Origin: Ramlibacter montanisoli
GTDB taxonomy: Bacteria > Pseudomonadota > Gammaproteobacteria > Burkholderiales > Burkholderiaceae_C
NCBI RefSeq assembly: GCF_013087525.1
Contig: NZ_JABFCS010000001.1
Span: forward strand, 682,001 to 746,000
Length of the DNA stretch: 64,000 nucleotides
Reading direction: 5' to 3'
Below the pieces are notes generated by a model. It did no database searches. It was not told the origin of the DNA and worked only from the letters and a program-made list of their open reading frames with translations. Below are positions 27,581 through 40,236 of this stretch, one piece after another. The translations under genes were made by a program, and so were the position numbers. Position 1 is the stretch's first letter, and each line of letters begins with the position of its first letter.

Positions 27581-28377
27581 CCGAGCCGCTGCTCCTCAGC
27601 ACCACGCGGATTTCCACCTTTCGCGGAAAACAACTGCTGACGGCAGCGACGGCCTTCTTCTTCAAGCGATCGGAGCGGCTCTACCTGGTCACCAGCCGGC
27701 ACGTGCTGCACGATCCGCCCACGGGCCACTTTCCCGACCGCATCGAGATGCGGCTGCACGTGGACCCGCAGAACCTCACCCGCACCGAAGTCCTGTCCGT
27801 ACCGCTGTACCAGGACGCGCTGGCACTGTGGCGCCAGGGCCGTGACTCCTTCGGCGAGGTGGACGTGGCGGTGGTGGCGCTCGACCGGGACGTGCTGCCC
27901 AAGGCGCTGGTGCTGCATGCCTTCGAGCCCGAGCACCTGCTGCACGCCTTCGAGGAGGCCGAGGTCGGCGCGCACCTGCTGGTCACCGGTTTTCCGCTGG
28001 GCTTCTACGACACCGTGCACCACCTGCCCGTGGTGCGGCACGCGATCATCGCCTCGGCGTTCGGCGTGCGCTTCCAGGGCGAGGGCTATTTCCTCACCGA
28101 CGGCCGCATGCACCGCGGCTCCAGCGGCGCGCCGGTCGTGATGCGCCGGCACGCGCCGGGCAGCACCTTGCCCTGGCGCCTGCTGGGCGTGCACTCCGGC
28201 CGCATGGACATGGGCACGCGCGACGCCGTGATGGACGAGTCGCTGGGGCTGAACTGCGCCTGGTACGCCGACATCCTGATGACCCTGACCGCCGACACGG
28301 CGGAGCCCAATCCCGCGGCCATGGGCCCGCGGCGCGACAAGCGCTCGCCGCTGCGCAGCACCGAACGCAACACCTAG
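27577..28377 (+). CDS. Cytoplasmic trypsin-like serine protease
   Basis: A 266-residue S1-fold protein. The catalytic triad fits H42 (VTSRHVLHD), D96 (EVDVAVVAL) and S183 ([10 protein letters not shown]). There is no signal peptide, so it should remain in the cytoplasm, unlike Deg/HtrA proteases, and no PDZ domain follows. GTG 27577 overlaps the infA stop (GTGA), so it is translationally coupled to IF-1. Its role is unknown. A hairpin at 28419-28442 inside the convergent gene may end its message. Confidence 0.78.
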   Translation: MTEPLLLSTTRISTFRGKQLLTAATAFFFKRSERLYLVTSRHVLHDPPTGHFPDRIEMRLHVDPQNLTRTEVLSVPLYQDALALWRQGRDSFGEVDVAVVALDRDVLPKALVLHAFEPEHLLHAFEEAEVGAHLLVTGFPLGFYDTVHHLPVVRHAIIASAFGVRFQGEGYFLTDGRMHRGSSGAPVVMRRHAPGSTLPWRLLGVHSGRMDMGTRDAVMDESLGLNCAWYADILMTLTADTAEPNPAAMGPRRDKRSPLRSTERNT

Positions 28378-29176
28378 GGTGTTCCGCCGGCCGAGAGCCA
28401 GGCGAGCTCCTCCGCACTGAAGCCCGCCCGCAAGCGGGCTTCTTCGTTGAAGGGGGATGCAGGCGCGGCGCGGCGTAGCGCTCCACCAGGGCTTGCGTAA
28501 TGCGCCACCGGATCCAGCCCGTCGCGCGCGCACAGCCAGCGGTACCAGCGGTTGCCGATCGCCACGTGGCCGACCTCGTCGCGCAGGATCACGTCCAGGA
28601 TCTCCACCGCGCGCAGCGCCGCCGGCGTTCCCACCTGCCGCAGCTTCGCCTGGATCTGCGGCGTGGCGTCCAGCCCGCGCGCTTCCAGCGTGCGCGGCAC
28701 CAGCGCCATGCGCGCGACGATGTCGCCCGCCGTCTTCTCGCACATGGACCACAGGCCGTCGTGCGCGTCGAAGTCGCCGTAGGAAAAGCCCAGCGACTGC
28801 AGGTGATCGGCCAGCAGCGTGAAGTGAAAGGCCTCTTCGGCCGCCACGCGCAGCCAGTCGTGGTGGAAGGACTCGGGCATGCCCTCGAAACGCCACGCGG
28901 CGTCCAGCGCCAGGTTGATCGCGTTGAACTCGATGTGTGCGATCGCATGGAGCAGGGCGGCCAGGCCCTCGGGCTTGGCGGGCGACCGCCGCGGCACCTT
29001 GGCGGGATGGATCAGCCGCGGACGCTCCGGCCGGCCGGGCAATCCCTTCGGGGCGGGGGTGCGGTTGGGGACAGCGTCAACTGCGTCGCATGCCCGTGCA
29101 GCGAGCGCGCCAGCGCGGCCTTCTCGCGCGGGTCGGCCGTGCAAAGGACCCGCAGAGCCTGTTGGCGTAACTCCAT
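28374..29176 (-). CDS. DUF455 ferritin-like protein (frame broken near 29057)
   Basis: A ferritin-like four-helix protein (DUF455), about 267 residues. Conserved acidic/His pairs typical of a di-metal site are seen in HIEFNAINLALDAAWRF, AAEEAFHFTLLADHL and VILRDEVGHVAIGNRWYRWL. The N-terminus MELRQQALRVLCTADPREK reads from ATG 29176. The frame breaks at a G5 run on plus (29055-29059), where one base is missing. TACAAT lies exactly 7 nt before ATG, so a leaderless message is likely. The physiological reaction is unknown. Confidence 0.85.
28419..28442 (+). terminator. Hairpin that may terminate the protease message
   Basis: A 9-bp perfect stem (GAAGCCCGC / GCGGGCTTC) with a 6-nt loop and TTCGTT after it lies 42 nt past the protease stop. 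It is inside the coding end of the convergent DUF455 gene. Confidence 0.4.
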
Positions 29177-29178
29177 CC

Positions 29179-29190
29179 CTACAATTGTAG
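29179..29190. promoter_or_regulatory. Palindromic bidirectional -10 element
   Basis: CTACAATTGTAG is its own reverse complement, so TACAAT is presented on both strands. On minus it is 7 nt before the DUF455 ATG. On plus it is 25 nt before the carbonic anhydrase ATG, which has GGAAC as a weak Shine-Dalgarno. The two divergent promoters share one -10 palindrome and should compete for polymerase. Confidence 0.6.
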
Positions 29191-29210
29191 TTTTGCCCCT
29201 GGAACAAAGA

Positions 29211-29732
29211 ATGGCTCTCTACGAACTCGACGGCATGGCGCCGCAACTGGGACAAGGCGCCTGGGTCGCCGACAACGCGGAGGTGATCGGGCAGGTCGAG
29301 CTGGGCGACAACGCCAGCGTCTGGTACGGCTGCGTCGTGCGCGGCGACACCGAGAAGATCCGCATCGGCCGCAACACCAACATCCAGGACGGCTCCGTGC
29401 TGCATGCGGACTTTGGTGTACCCCTGGTCATCGGCGACAACGTGACGGTGGGCCACCAGGTCATGCTGCACGGCTGCACCATCGGGGAGGGTTCGCTGAT
29501 CGGCATCCAGGCGGTGGTGCTGAACCACGTGAAGATCGGCAGGAACTGCATCGTGGCTGCCGGCAGCCTTGTGCCCGAAGGCAAGGAATTCCCGGATAAC
29601 TCGATGATCATGGGCTCGCCCGCCAAGGCGGTCCGCACGCTGGATGCGGACCAGATCGCGCGCTTCCAGCCCATCACGCAGCACTACGTGGAAAACGCCC
29701 AGCGCCACGCCCGGCGCAAGAAAATCGGCTGA
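29211..29732 (+). CDS. Gamma-type carbonic anhydrase family protein
   Basis: A 173-residue left-handed beta-helix (hexapeptide repeats such as VIGQVELGDNASVWYGCVVRGD). The three zinc-ligand histidines of the gamma family fit H65 (VLHAD), H82 and H87 (VGHQVMLHGC). Proteins of this YrdA/PaaY-like subgroup are active or cryptic CO2 hydratases. Its stop overlaps the hslO ATG by one base, so the two are co-transcribed. Confidence 0.9.
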   Translation: MALYELDGMAPQLGQGAWVADNAEVIGQVELGDNASVWYGCVVRGDTEKIRIGRNTNIQDGSVLHADFGVPLVIGDNVTVGHQVMLHGCTIGEGSLIGIQAVVLNHVKIGRNCIVAAGSLVPEGKEFPDNSMIMGSPAKAVRTLDADQIARFQPITQHYVENAQRHARRKKIG

Positions 29733-30692
29733 TGTCCGAGCTGCACAAGTTCCTGTTCGAAGGCCTGCCGGTGCGCGGGATGATCGTGCGGCTGACCGAT
29801 GCCTGGCAGGAGATCCTCACGCGGCGCCATGCCGACGACGCGAGCGCGCCCTGGCCCTGGCCGGTGACCTGCATGCTGGGCGAGATGGCCGCCGCCGGCG
29901 TGCTGATGCAGTCCAACATCAAGTTCAACGGCGCGCTGGTGATGCAGATCTTCGGCGAGGGCCCGGTGAAGGTGGCCGTGGCCGAGGCAGCACGACCTGA
30001 GCCTGCGCGTCACCGCCAAGGTGGTGGGCGAGGTGGCAGCCGATGCGCACCTGCAAGAGCTGGTGAACGTCAACGGCCGCGGCCGCTGCGCCATCACGCT
30101 CGACCCCAAGGACCGCGTGCCGGGCCAGCAGGCCTACCAGGGCGTGGTGCCGCTCAACGCCACCTATGGCGCGGGGCAGCCCAACCTGGCCGACGTGCTG
30201 GAGCACTACATGCGGCAGTCGGAGCAGCTGGACACCAAGCTGGTGCTGGCCGCCGACGGCAAGGTCGCCGCCGGCCTGCTGATCCAGCGCCTGCCGGCCG
30301 AGGGCAAGGGCAACCTCGGTGACCAGGACATGGACGCCGCCGAGCAGCTGGAGCACTTCAACCGCATCGCCACGCTCGCCTCCAGCCTGACCGGCGAGGA
30401 GCTGCTGCAGCTGGACGTGGAGACCATCCTGCGCCGCCTGTTCTGGCAGGAGAAGATCCTGCGCTTCGACGCGCAGGCGCCGCGCTTCGCCTGCACCTGC
30501 AGCCGCGAGCGCGTGGCCGGCATGATCCGCGGCCTCGGGCAGGAGGAAGCGGAGAGCATCCTGGCCGAGCGCGGCGAGATCGACGTCAGCTGCGACTTCT
30601 GCGGCCAGCATTACCGCTTCGACGCGGTGGACGCGGCGCAGGTCTTCATGGCGCCGGGGGACCGGCCGCCGGCGACCTCGACGATGCAGTAG
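29732..30692 (+). CDS. hslO: Redox-regulated chaperone Hsp33 (frame broken near 29988)
   Basis: A holdase activated by disulfide formation under oxidative stress. N-terminal segment MSELHKFLFEGLPVRGMIVRLTDAW and the NGRGRCAITLDPKDRVPGQQ core are present. The zinc-binding redox switch has CTC and CDFC (C-x-C near residue 266, C-x2-C near 297). The frame breaks in GCCGAGGCAGCACGAC near 29988; two added bases restore AVAEAQHDLSLRVTAKV. It lies directly behind the carbonic anhydrase gene. Confidence 0.92.
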
Positions 30693-30701
30693 CCGCTGCG
30701 C

Positions 30702-31517
30702 TCACATCGGCGAGCCGCCCACCACCAGCCGCTGCGCCGGCGTCGCGGCGAGCACCGCGTCCTCCTTGTGGCCCACCAGCTCCAGCTGCAGCTGGTACTC
30801 GCCCTTGGGCGGGTTGAGCCAGACCTCGGTCTGGCCGCCGCGGAAGTCCAGCACTTCGGCGGGCTTGCCCGCGCGCGCCAGCGTCAGCCGGAAGCGGCCG
30901 GTGCCCGGCACCTGCGCCGCCGCGTGCGCCACCTGGAAGCCGCTTGCATGGAACTGCACGCGCAGCGGGCCGCGCACGTTCTCGCCGGGGGCGGGCCGCA
31001 GGATCTCGACGCGGGCCGGGCCGGTCGCGCTCTCCGTGGGCGCCAGGGTGCGCCGCTTGGCGACGGTCAGCCGCAAGGGCTTGCTGAACACGAAGTAGGG
31101 GATGTGGCCCTGGTCCGCCAGCAGCAGGTTGAAGGTGTAGGTGCCCGGCGGCAGGTCCACCACGTGCTCCATCTGCCCCTTGCCGAAGTGGATGTACTTG
31201 TCGGTGAAGGGCAGCGGCTTCTTGAAGTCCAGCGGCAGCGGCTGGTTCACGAGCAGGTGGTGGTGGCCCGCCCGGCCCGCGGTCTTTCCCGCCGGGACCA
31301 GGCCGCGCATCGACAATCCGAAGCGCAGCACGAAGGGCGCCTCCACCACGTCGCCGTCCTTCGCGTTGGTGAAGTAGGCCTCCGGTTCGCGGTTGGGCGG
31401 GGGCACCACCCAGGGGTGCGCGAGCACCTCGGGTTCGGAGGCGGCCGCCGTGGGAACCACGGCCAGGGCAGCGGTCCCGGCCAGCAGCAGCGCAGCCAGC
31501 TTGCGTTCGATATTCAT
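30702..31517 (-). CDS. Exported DUF4399 protein
   Basis: A 271-residue periplasmic protein. The signal peptide ends near AAASEP. A DUF4399 domain follows ([64 protein letters not shown]), then a second immunoglobulin-like beta domain (about 165-265, [22 protein letters not shown]). The function is unknown. It is divergent from a B12-type MerR regulator, with a perfect palindrome (31546-31559) in the shared region, so it is a likely target. Confidence 0.8.
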   Translation of the reverse strand: MNIERKLAALLLAGTAALAVVPTAAASEPEVLAHPWVVPPPNREPEAYFTNAKDGDVVEAPFVLRFGLSMRGLVPAGKTAGRAGHHHLLVNQPLPLDFKKPLPFTDKYIHFGKGQMEHVVDLPPGTYTFNLLLADQGHIPYFVFSKPLRLTVAKRRTLAPTESATGPARVEILRPAPGENVRGPLRVQFHASGFQVAHAAAQVPGTGRFRLTLARAGKPAEVLDFRGGQTEVWLNPPKGEYQLQLELVGHKEDAVLAATPAQRLVVGGSPM

Positions 31518-31545
31518 CACGACGTCCTTTGATAAGTGTGTAGCA

Positions 31546-31559
31546 TTGTCGTACGACAA
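31546..31559. promoter_or_regulatory. Perfect 14-bp palindrome, probable MerR-family operator
   Basis: TTGTCGTACGACAA is fully self-complementary. It lies 29 bp before the DUF4399 ATG and about 90 bp before the MerR-type start. TACAAT on plus begins 4 nt after it (31563-31568). This position would let a bound regulator control both promoters. Confidence 0.6.
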
Positions 31560-31648
31560 AGATACAATTGCTTGCCTTTGGTCGGAGGCGGGCGGGGCCG
31601 GGTTTGGCCGGCGCCCGCCCGTGGTCCACGGCGCGCGAAAATAGACCG

Positions 31649-32582
31649 ATGCCCCCCTGCCCATCGCCGAAGAAGGCCTGCCGATCGCCGCCGTGGAACA
31701 GGCCACCGGCATCGCGCGCGCCACCCTGCGCATCTGGGAGCGGCGCTACGGCTTTCCCCAGCCCGGCCGCGACCTGCGCGGCGAGCGCAGCTATCCGGAC
31801 GAACAGGTCCGCAAGCTGCGCCTGATCGCCGACCTGATGGCGCGCGGCCACCGCCCCGGCCGCCTGGTCGAACTGAGCGCCACGCAGCTCGCCTCCCTGG
31901 CGGGCCCGTCGGGGAGCGGCCGCAGGCGGCCGCGCGCAGCGCCTCGCCCTCGGCCGATCCGGTGCTGGCCATGCTTCGCGACCATGACGTTCCGGGTGTC
32001 GTCCGGCTCCTCGAGGAATCGATACGCAGCGAAGGGCTGGCCGGATTCATCACCGGGCGGGTGCCGGCGCTGAACGTGGAGGTGGGGCGCGCCTGGGCCT
32101 GCGGCGAGGTGCAGGTGTACGAGGAGCACCTCTACACCGAGGTGCTGCAGCAGGTCCTGCGCTCGCACATGGCGCGCATCGGGGAGCCGGCCGCGACCGG
32201 GCCGCGCGTGCTGCTGGCCACCTTTCCGGAGGAGTCGCACGGCATCGGCCTGCTGATGGCGCAGTGCATGCTGGCGCTGGCCGGCTGTCCCTGCACCTCG
32301 CTGGGCGTGCGGGTGCCGGTGCAGCAGATCGTGGCCGCCGTCTCGGCCTTCCGCGCCGATGCGGTCGGCCTGAGTTTCACCGCCAGCCTGAACCCGGCGC
32401 ACGTGCTGCGCGGGCTGGAGCAGTTGCGCGGCGAGCTGGCGCCGCACGTGGCCATCTGGGCCGGCGGCAGTTCGCCCGTGCTGGCGCGGCACCGCGTCGC
32501 CGGCGTGCAGCACATGCCGCACATCCGCGACCTGCAGCCCGCCGTCGCACAGTGGCGCGGCACGCGCGCCGCCCTGGCCTGA
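31649..32582 (+). CDS. MerR family regulator with cobalamin-binding domain, LitR/CarH-like (frame broken near 31655 and 31906)
   Basis: N-terminal MerR winged helix: [29 protein letters not shown] and [18 protein letters not shown]. The C-terminal part has a B12-binding fold, with a helical cap ([34 protein letters not shown]) and a Rossmann-like domain. ESHGIG matches the (D/E)xHxxG cobalamin motif, here with Glu for Asp. Such proteins are light- and B12-responsive repressors. The likely start is ATG 31649, which needs one extra C in the C6 run; GTG 31693 is an alternative. A second break at GGCCCG near 31906 needs one more C. It is divergent from the DUF4399 gene. Confidence 0.82.
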
Positions 32583-33260
32583 TCAGCGCGCCGCGGCGTC
32601 CTCGTCGCCCGAGCGCGCCAGCTTGAACAGGCGGTGCTCGCAGGCCGGGTCGCTGCATTTCTCGCAGACCCACACCCAGGCGCGCCGCGCATCTGTGTCC
32701 ACCGTGCGATCGACGATGCCCGCGGGCAGCACGCCGGCGGAGACCAGCGCCTGCAGCGCCGAGTCCAGCCGCTGCGGGCCCTGGCCGTAGATCACCTGGA
32801 AGGCAAGCTGCGCGCCCTGCAGCAGCGAACGCAGCAGCGCGTCCACCTCTTCGCGCGGCTGCGCGGCGTCGCGCTGCAGGCCGTCGGCCACCCAGGGCAG
32901 GTCCAGGCCGGTGAGCAGGGTGGTGTCGTAGCGCTTCTGGCGGTCGATGGCGAAGCGCAGCAGCTCGCCCTCGGGGAAGAGCATGCCGGCGTAGACCGCC
33001 ACCATCAGCGCCGTCGTGTCGGCGATGACGATGTCTGCCTGCGCCGCCGCATCGTCCGTGCGCCGCTCCTGTTCCTGCGCGATGGCGAGCTGTTCCTCCG
33101 GCCGGGGCGTGCGTCCCTCGCGGGTGCACCATTCGCGCAGCACTTCGGGCACGGCCACGGCGCGCAGGCCGCGGCCCCGCAGGTGCGCGGCGAGCTCGGT
33201 GGAGAGCCGGGTCTTGCCGGTGCTTTCGGCACCGAGCAGGGCGATGCGCCGCGCGCTCAC
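32583..33260 (-). CDS. NadR-like AAA ATPase/kinase
   Basis: A 225-residue P-loop protein. Walker A is GAESTGKTRL (about 9-18); the NadR-type AAA fold shows VPEVLREWC, IVIADTTALMVAVYAGMLFPEG and RYDTTLLTGLDLPWVADGLQRD. In NadR this domain has ribosylnicotinamide kinase activity, but here there is no adenylyltransferase domain, so the substrate is open. The C-terminus carries CEKCSDPACEHRLF, a possible zinc cluster. The start is GTG 33260. It is the last gene of the eno-ftsB group. Confidence 0.75.
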   Translation of the reverse strand: MSARRIALLGAESTGKTRLSTELAAHLRGRGLRAVAVPEVLREWCTREGRTPRPEEQLAIAQEQERRTDDAAAQADIVIADTTALMVAVYAGMLFPEGELLRFAIDRQKRYDTTLLTGLDLPWVADGLQRDAAQPREEVDALLRSLLQGAQLAFQVIYGQGPQRLDSALQALVSAGVLPAGIVDRTVDTDARRAWVWVCEKCSDPACEHRLFKLARSGDEDAAAR

Positions 33261-33264
33261 GGCA

Positions 33265-33540
33265 TCACTTCACGATTTGTACGAGGATCTCGTTGGGCTT
33301 GACCATGCCCAGTTCGCCGCGCGCCTTCTCCTCGACCATGTCGAGGCCCTCGCGCAGGTCGCGCACCTCGGCGGCCAGGCGCTCGTTGGCGGACTGCGCG
33401 ATCGCGTTGTGCGCCTTCTGCTCGTCCAGCTTCTGCTGCATCTGCGCGACGTCGCCCACGCTGCCCCGGCCGATCCAGAGCTGCGCCTGCACCACGGCCA
33501 GCAGGCCGACGAGCAGGGCGGCGACGACGCGGCTGTTCAA
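33265..33540 (-). CDS. ftsB: Cell division protein FtsB
   Basis: A 91-residue bitopic septum protein that bridges FtsL and FtsQ. One N-terminal membrane helix (VVAALLVGLLAVVQAQLWIG) is followed by a coiled coil (about 28-70, QMQQKLDEQKAHNAIAQSANERLAAEVRDL) and the conserved GLDMVEEKARGELGMVKPNEI end. The start is TTG 33540, 3 nt after the eno stop, so it is likely coupled to eno. The eno-ftsB order is conserved in proteobacteria. Confidence 0.92.
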   Translation of the reverse strand: MNSRVVAALLVGLLAVVQAQLWIGRGSVGDVAQMQQKLDEQKAHNAIAQSANERLAAEVRDLREGLDMVEEKARGELGMVKPNEILVQIVK

Positions 33541-33543
33541 CGC

Positions 33544-34826
<1,283 letters not shown>

Positions 34827-34863
34827 TCAGGTTTTCTTCTTTGAAGTTTTGGGAATCCGCGTC

Positions 34864-35169
34864 TCAGACCGGGGCTGCCACACCCTCGACCAGGACCATG
34901 TTGAAGTATTCGGTGGCGCCCTGGCGGAAGCTGCGCGCCTGCGTGTACATCTCGCCGTCGTAGAAGGCCTTGGCCTGCTCGTAGCTGGGGAAGCGCAGCA
35001 TCGCCACGCGGTGCGGCTGCCAGTCGCCTTCCAGCGTCTCGTGCTTGCCGCCGCGCACCAGGTACTCGCCGCCCGCCGCCTTCACGGCCTGCGGCGCGCG
35101 CGCCATGTATTCCTTGTACTGCTCGGGATTGGAGATGTTCATCTCCACGATCAGGTAGGCAGCGGGCAT
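34864..35169 (-). CDS. DUF1330 family protein
   Basis: A 101-residue dimeric alpha-beta barrel (ferredoxin-like) protein. Typical DUF1330 stretches are AYLIVEMNISNPEQYKEYMARAPQAVKAAGGEYLVRGG and VAMLRFPSYEQAKAFYDGEMY. No catalytic role is established for the family. It sits between kdsA and eno, 13 nt after the kdsA stop, and is probably in the same transcript. Confidence 0.88.
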   Translation of the reverse strand: MPAAYLIVEMNISNPEQYKEYMARAPQAVKAAGGEYLVRGGKHETLEGDWQPHRVAMLRFPSYEQAKAFYDGEMYTQARSFRQGATEYFNMVLVEGVAAPV

Positions 35170-35182
35170 GGGTCCTCTCCTG

Positions 35183-37725
<2,543 letters not shown>

Positions 37726-37843
37726 TCAGGTCGGGAGGGCCGCTCCCGGGGAGGTGGTAAAGCGAGATTATAAGGAAGGTGCTCATCCTGGCTTCCTGCT
37801 GTGCCGAAAAAGCCGCAGTCGAGGCCCCTTACACTCCCGCCTC

Positions 37844-39058
37844 ATGAACGACCTTGCGGGCAAGCACATCGTCCTGGGACTCACCGGCGGCATCGCCTGC
37901 TACAAGTCCGCGGAGCTTTGCCGGGCGCTGGTCAAGGAAGGCGCCACCGTGCAGGTGGTGATGACCGAGGCGAGCGAGCAATTCATCACGCCCGTGACCA
38001 TGCAGGCGCTGTCCGGACGGCCGGTGTACACCTCGCAGTGGGACCCGCGCGAGCCGAACAACATGCCGCACATCAACCTGTCGCGGCAGTCCGACGCCAT
38101 CCTGATCGCCCCCTGCAGCGCCGACTTCATGGCCAGGCTGGTGCACGGGCGGGCCGACGAACTGCTGTCGCTGATGTGCCTGGCCCGCCCGATCGACCGC
38201 GTGCCGCTGCTGATTGCCCCGGCCATGAACCGCGAGATGTGGGCGCATCCGGCCACCCAGCGCAACATGGAGCAGCTCGCGGCCGACGGCGCCACCATCC
38301 TCGGCGTGGGCAGCGGCTTCCAGGCCTGCGGCGAAACGGGCGACGGCCGCATGCTGGAGCCGCAGCAATTGCTGGAGGACCTGGTCGCCTTCTTCCAGCC
38401 CAAGGTGCTGGCGGGCCGCAAGGTGGTGATCACCGCCGGCCCCACCTTCGAGGCGCTCGACCCGATCCGCGGCATCACCAACCACTCCTCGGGCAAGATG
38501 GGTTTCGCGATCGCCCGGGCGGCGCGCGAGGCCGGGGCCGAGGTCGCCCTGATCGCCGGGCCGGTGAGCGTGGCCACGCCGCGCGGCGTGCGCCGCATCG
38601 ACGTGAAGTCCGCGCGCGACATGCTGGCGGCGACGCAGGCGGAAGTGCCGGCGGCCGACATCTTCATCGCCGCCGCCGCCGTGGCGGACTGGCGGCCCGT
38701 GGCCGAGGCGGACCAGAAGATCAAGAAGGACGGCAGCGGCGAGGTGCCCGTGCTGCGCTTCACCGAGAACCCCGACATCCTCGCGACCGTCGCGCAAGGC
38801 GAGCGCGCCAAGAGCAGGGCGCTGTTCTGCGTCGGCTTCGCGGCCGAAAGCCACGACCTGGTCAAGCACGCCAAGGCCAAGCGCGAACGCAAGGGCATCC
38901 CGCTGCTGGTGGGCAACATCGGGCCGCTGACCTTCGGCCAGGACGACAACCAGATGCTGCTGGTGGACGAGAAGGGCGTGCAGGAGCTGCCGCGCGCGCC
39001 CAAGATCGAATGCGCCCGCCAGCTCGTGGGCGAGATCGCGCGCCGCCTGCCCCGTTGA
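37844..39058 (+). CDS. coaBC: Bifunctional phosphopantothenoylcysteine decarboxylase / phosphopantothenate-cysteine ligase
   Basis: Two consecutive steps of coenzyme A synthesis. The N-terminal flavoprotein CoaC half has [18 protein letters not shown], the catalytic His in [17 protein letters not shown] and the [10 protein letters not shown] lid Cys. The C-terminal CoaB half has [25 protein letters not shown] and AAAVADWRP, and a KxKK segment. 404 residues, intact. ATG 37844 lies 8 nt after TACACT, without a Shine-Dalgarno. dut follows after 10 nt. Confidence 0.95.
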   Translation: MNDLAGKHIVLGLTGGIACYKSAELCRALVKEGATVQVVMTEASEQFITPVTMQALSGRPVYTSQWDPREPNNMPHINLSRQSDAILIAPCSADFMARLVHGRADELLSLMCLARPIDRVPLLIAPAMNREMWAHPATQRNMEQLAADGATILGVGSGFQACGETGDGRMLEPQQLLEDLVAFFQPKVLAGRKVVITAGPTFEALDPIRGITNHSSGKMGFAIARAAREAGAEVALIAGPVSVATPRGVRRIDVKSARDMLAATQAEVPAADIFIAAAAVADWRPVAEADQKIKKDGSGEVPVLRFTENPDILATVAQGERAKSRALFCVGFAAESHDLVKHAKAKRERKGIPLLVGNIGPLTFGQDDNQMLLVDEKGVQELPRAPKIECARQLVGEIARRLPR

Positions 39059-39068
39059 ACGAGAACCC

Positions 39069-39515
39069 ATGAAAGTCGACGTCAAGATCCTCGATCCGCG
39101 CATGGCGGACCAGTTGCCCACCTATGCCACGCCGGGCAGCGCCGGGCTGGACCTGCGCGCCTGCATCGACAAGCCGCTGGACCTGGCGCCCAACGCCTGG
39201 CAGCTGGTGCCCACCGGCATCGCCATCTGGCTGAAGGACCCGGGCTATGCCGCGATGATCCTTCCGCGCTCGGGCCTGGGGCACAAGCACGGCATCGTGC
39301 TGGGCAACCTGGTCGGCCTGATCGACAGCGACTACCAGGGCCAGCTCATGGTGAGCGCCTGGAACCGCAGCGACACGGCCTTCACGCTGCAGCCGATGGA
39401 GCGCCTCGCGCAGCTGGTGATCGTTCCGGTGGTGCAGGCCTCGTTCCACGTGGTCACGGAGTTCCCCGCCACGCAGCGCGGCGCGGGCGGTTACGGCTCT
39501 ACAGGGAAGAGCTGA
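39069..39515 (+). CDS. dut: Deoxyuridine 5'-triphosphate nucleotidohydrolase (dUTPase)
   Basis: Hydrolyses dUTP to dUMP and pyrophosphate, keeping uracil out of DNA. A 148-residue trimeric dUTPase with the five motifs in order: [34 protein letters not shown] and the C-terminal [10 protein letters not shown] arm. The coaBC-dut pair is conserved in proteobacteria. A 7-bp stem (39521-39527 / 39532-39538) just after the stop may protect or end the transcript. Confidence 0.95.
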   Translation: MKVDVKILDPRMADQLPTYATPGSAGLDLRACIDKPLDLAPNAWQLVPTGIAIWLKDPGYAAMILPRSGLGHKHGIVLGNLVGLIDSDYQGQLMVSAWNRSDTAFTLQPMERLAQLVIVPVVQASFHVVTEFPATQRGAGGYGSTGKS

Positions 39516-39676
39516 TGTATGCCGGCGTGCGCGCCGGCTGACACCTTGTCCATCGATCTCCTACGCCAAGGAGGGAGATTCCCTGCGCCCGCGCATGTCT
39601 TTCCCCCGATTCAATGGCTGTACAGGGCGCCTGCCGGGCTGCCATGTGGAACACGTTTCGAATCAAGGAGAATTTC

Positions 39677-40177
39677 ATGCGCAAGATTTCCCGTCTGTCC
39701 TCGCTGGTCCTCGGCGGCGTCGCCGCGTCCATGCTGGCGGCCTGCTCGTCCTATGGCCCGACCGCCCCGGTCTATCCGACGGTGTCGTCCCCGACCTATC
39801 CCGCCGCTTCCTACCCGGTCGCCGGCATGGAGTACGGCCGCATCGTGAACATCGAATACATGCCGGTCGGCACCAGCGCACCGCGCAACACGAGCATCCT
39901 GGGTGCCGTGGTCGGCGGCGTGGCCGGCGCCGTGCTGGGCAATCAGATCGGCAGCGGCTCGGGCCGCACCGCGGCGACCGTGCTCGGTGGCGTGGCCGGC
40001 GCGGCCGTCGGCAACCAGATCGCCCGCAACCAGCAGGGCGTGACCACCACCCCCGGCTACCGCATCACGATGCAGACGGACCAGGGCGTGATCCGCACGT
40101 ACGAAGTGCCCGCCACGGGCGACCTGCGCGTGGGCGACCGCGTGCGCGTCGACAACGGCGTCATCTACCGCGGCTAA
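39677..40177 (+). CDS. Glycine-zipper 2TM outer-membrane lipoprotein (SlyB-like)
   Basis: A 166-residue lipoprotein with signal MRKISRLSSLVLGGVAASMLAA|C, a Pro/Tyr-rich linker, a GRIVNIEYMPV strand, a glycine zipper hairpin (ILGAVVGGVAGAVLGNQIG ... GGVAGAAVGNQIARN) and a C-terminal beta segment (YRITMQTDQGVIRTYEV). The order matches SlyB/PcpY-type lipoproteins, which maintain outer-membrane integrity. AAGGAGA precedes ATG 39677. A strong terminator follows. Confidence 0.88.
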   Translation: MRKISRLSSLVLGGVAASMLAACSSYGPTAPVYPTVSSPTYPAASYPVAGMEYGRIVNIEYMPVGTSAPRNTSILGAVVGGVAGAVLGNQIGSGSGRTAATVLGGVAGAAVGNQIARNQQGVTTTPGYRITMQTDQGVIRTYEVPATGDLRVGDRVRVDNGVIYRG

Positions 40178-40194
40178 ACCCCGCGCATGATGGC

Positions 40195-40222
40195 AAAACG
40201 CCCGGCAGTGCCGGGCGTTTTT
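40195..40222 (+). terminator. Strong bidirectional Rho-independent terminator
   Basis: AAAACGCCCGGC and GCCGGGCGTTTT pair perfectly over 12 bp around a 3-nt loop, with a T-run on each strand. It lies between the SlyB-like gene and the convergent FKBP gene and can serve both. Confidence 0.9.
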
Positions 40223-40236
40223 CATGGGGGAGGCAC

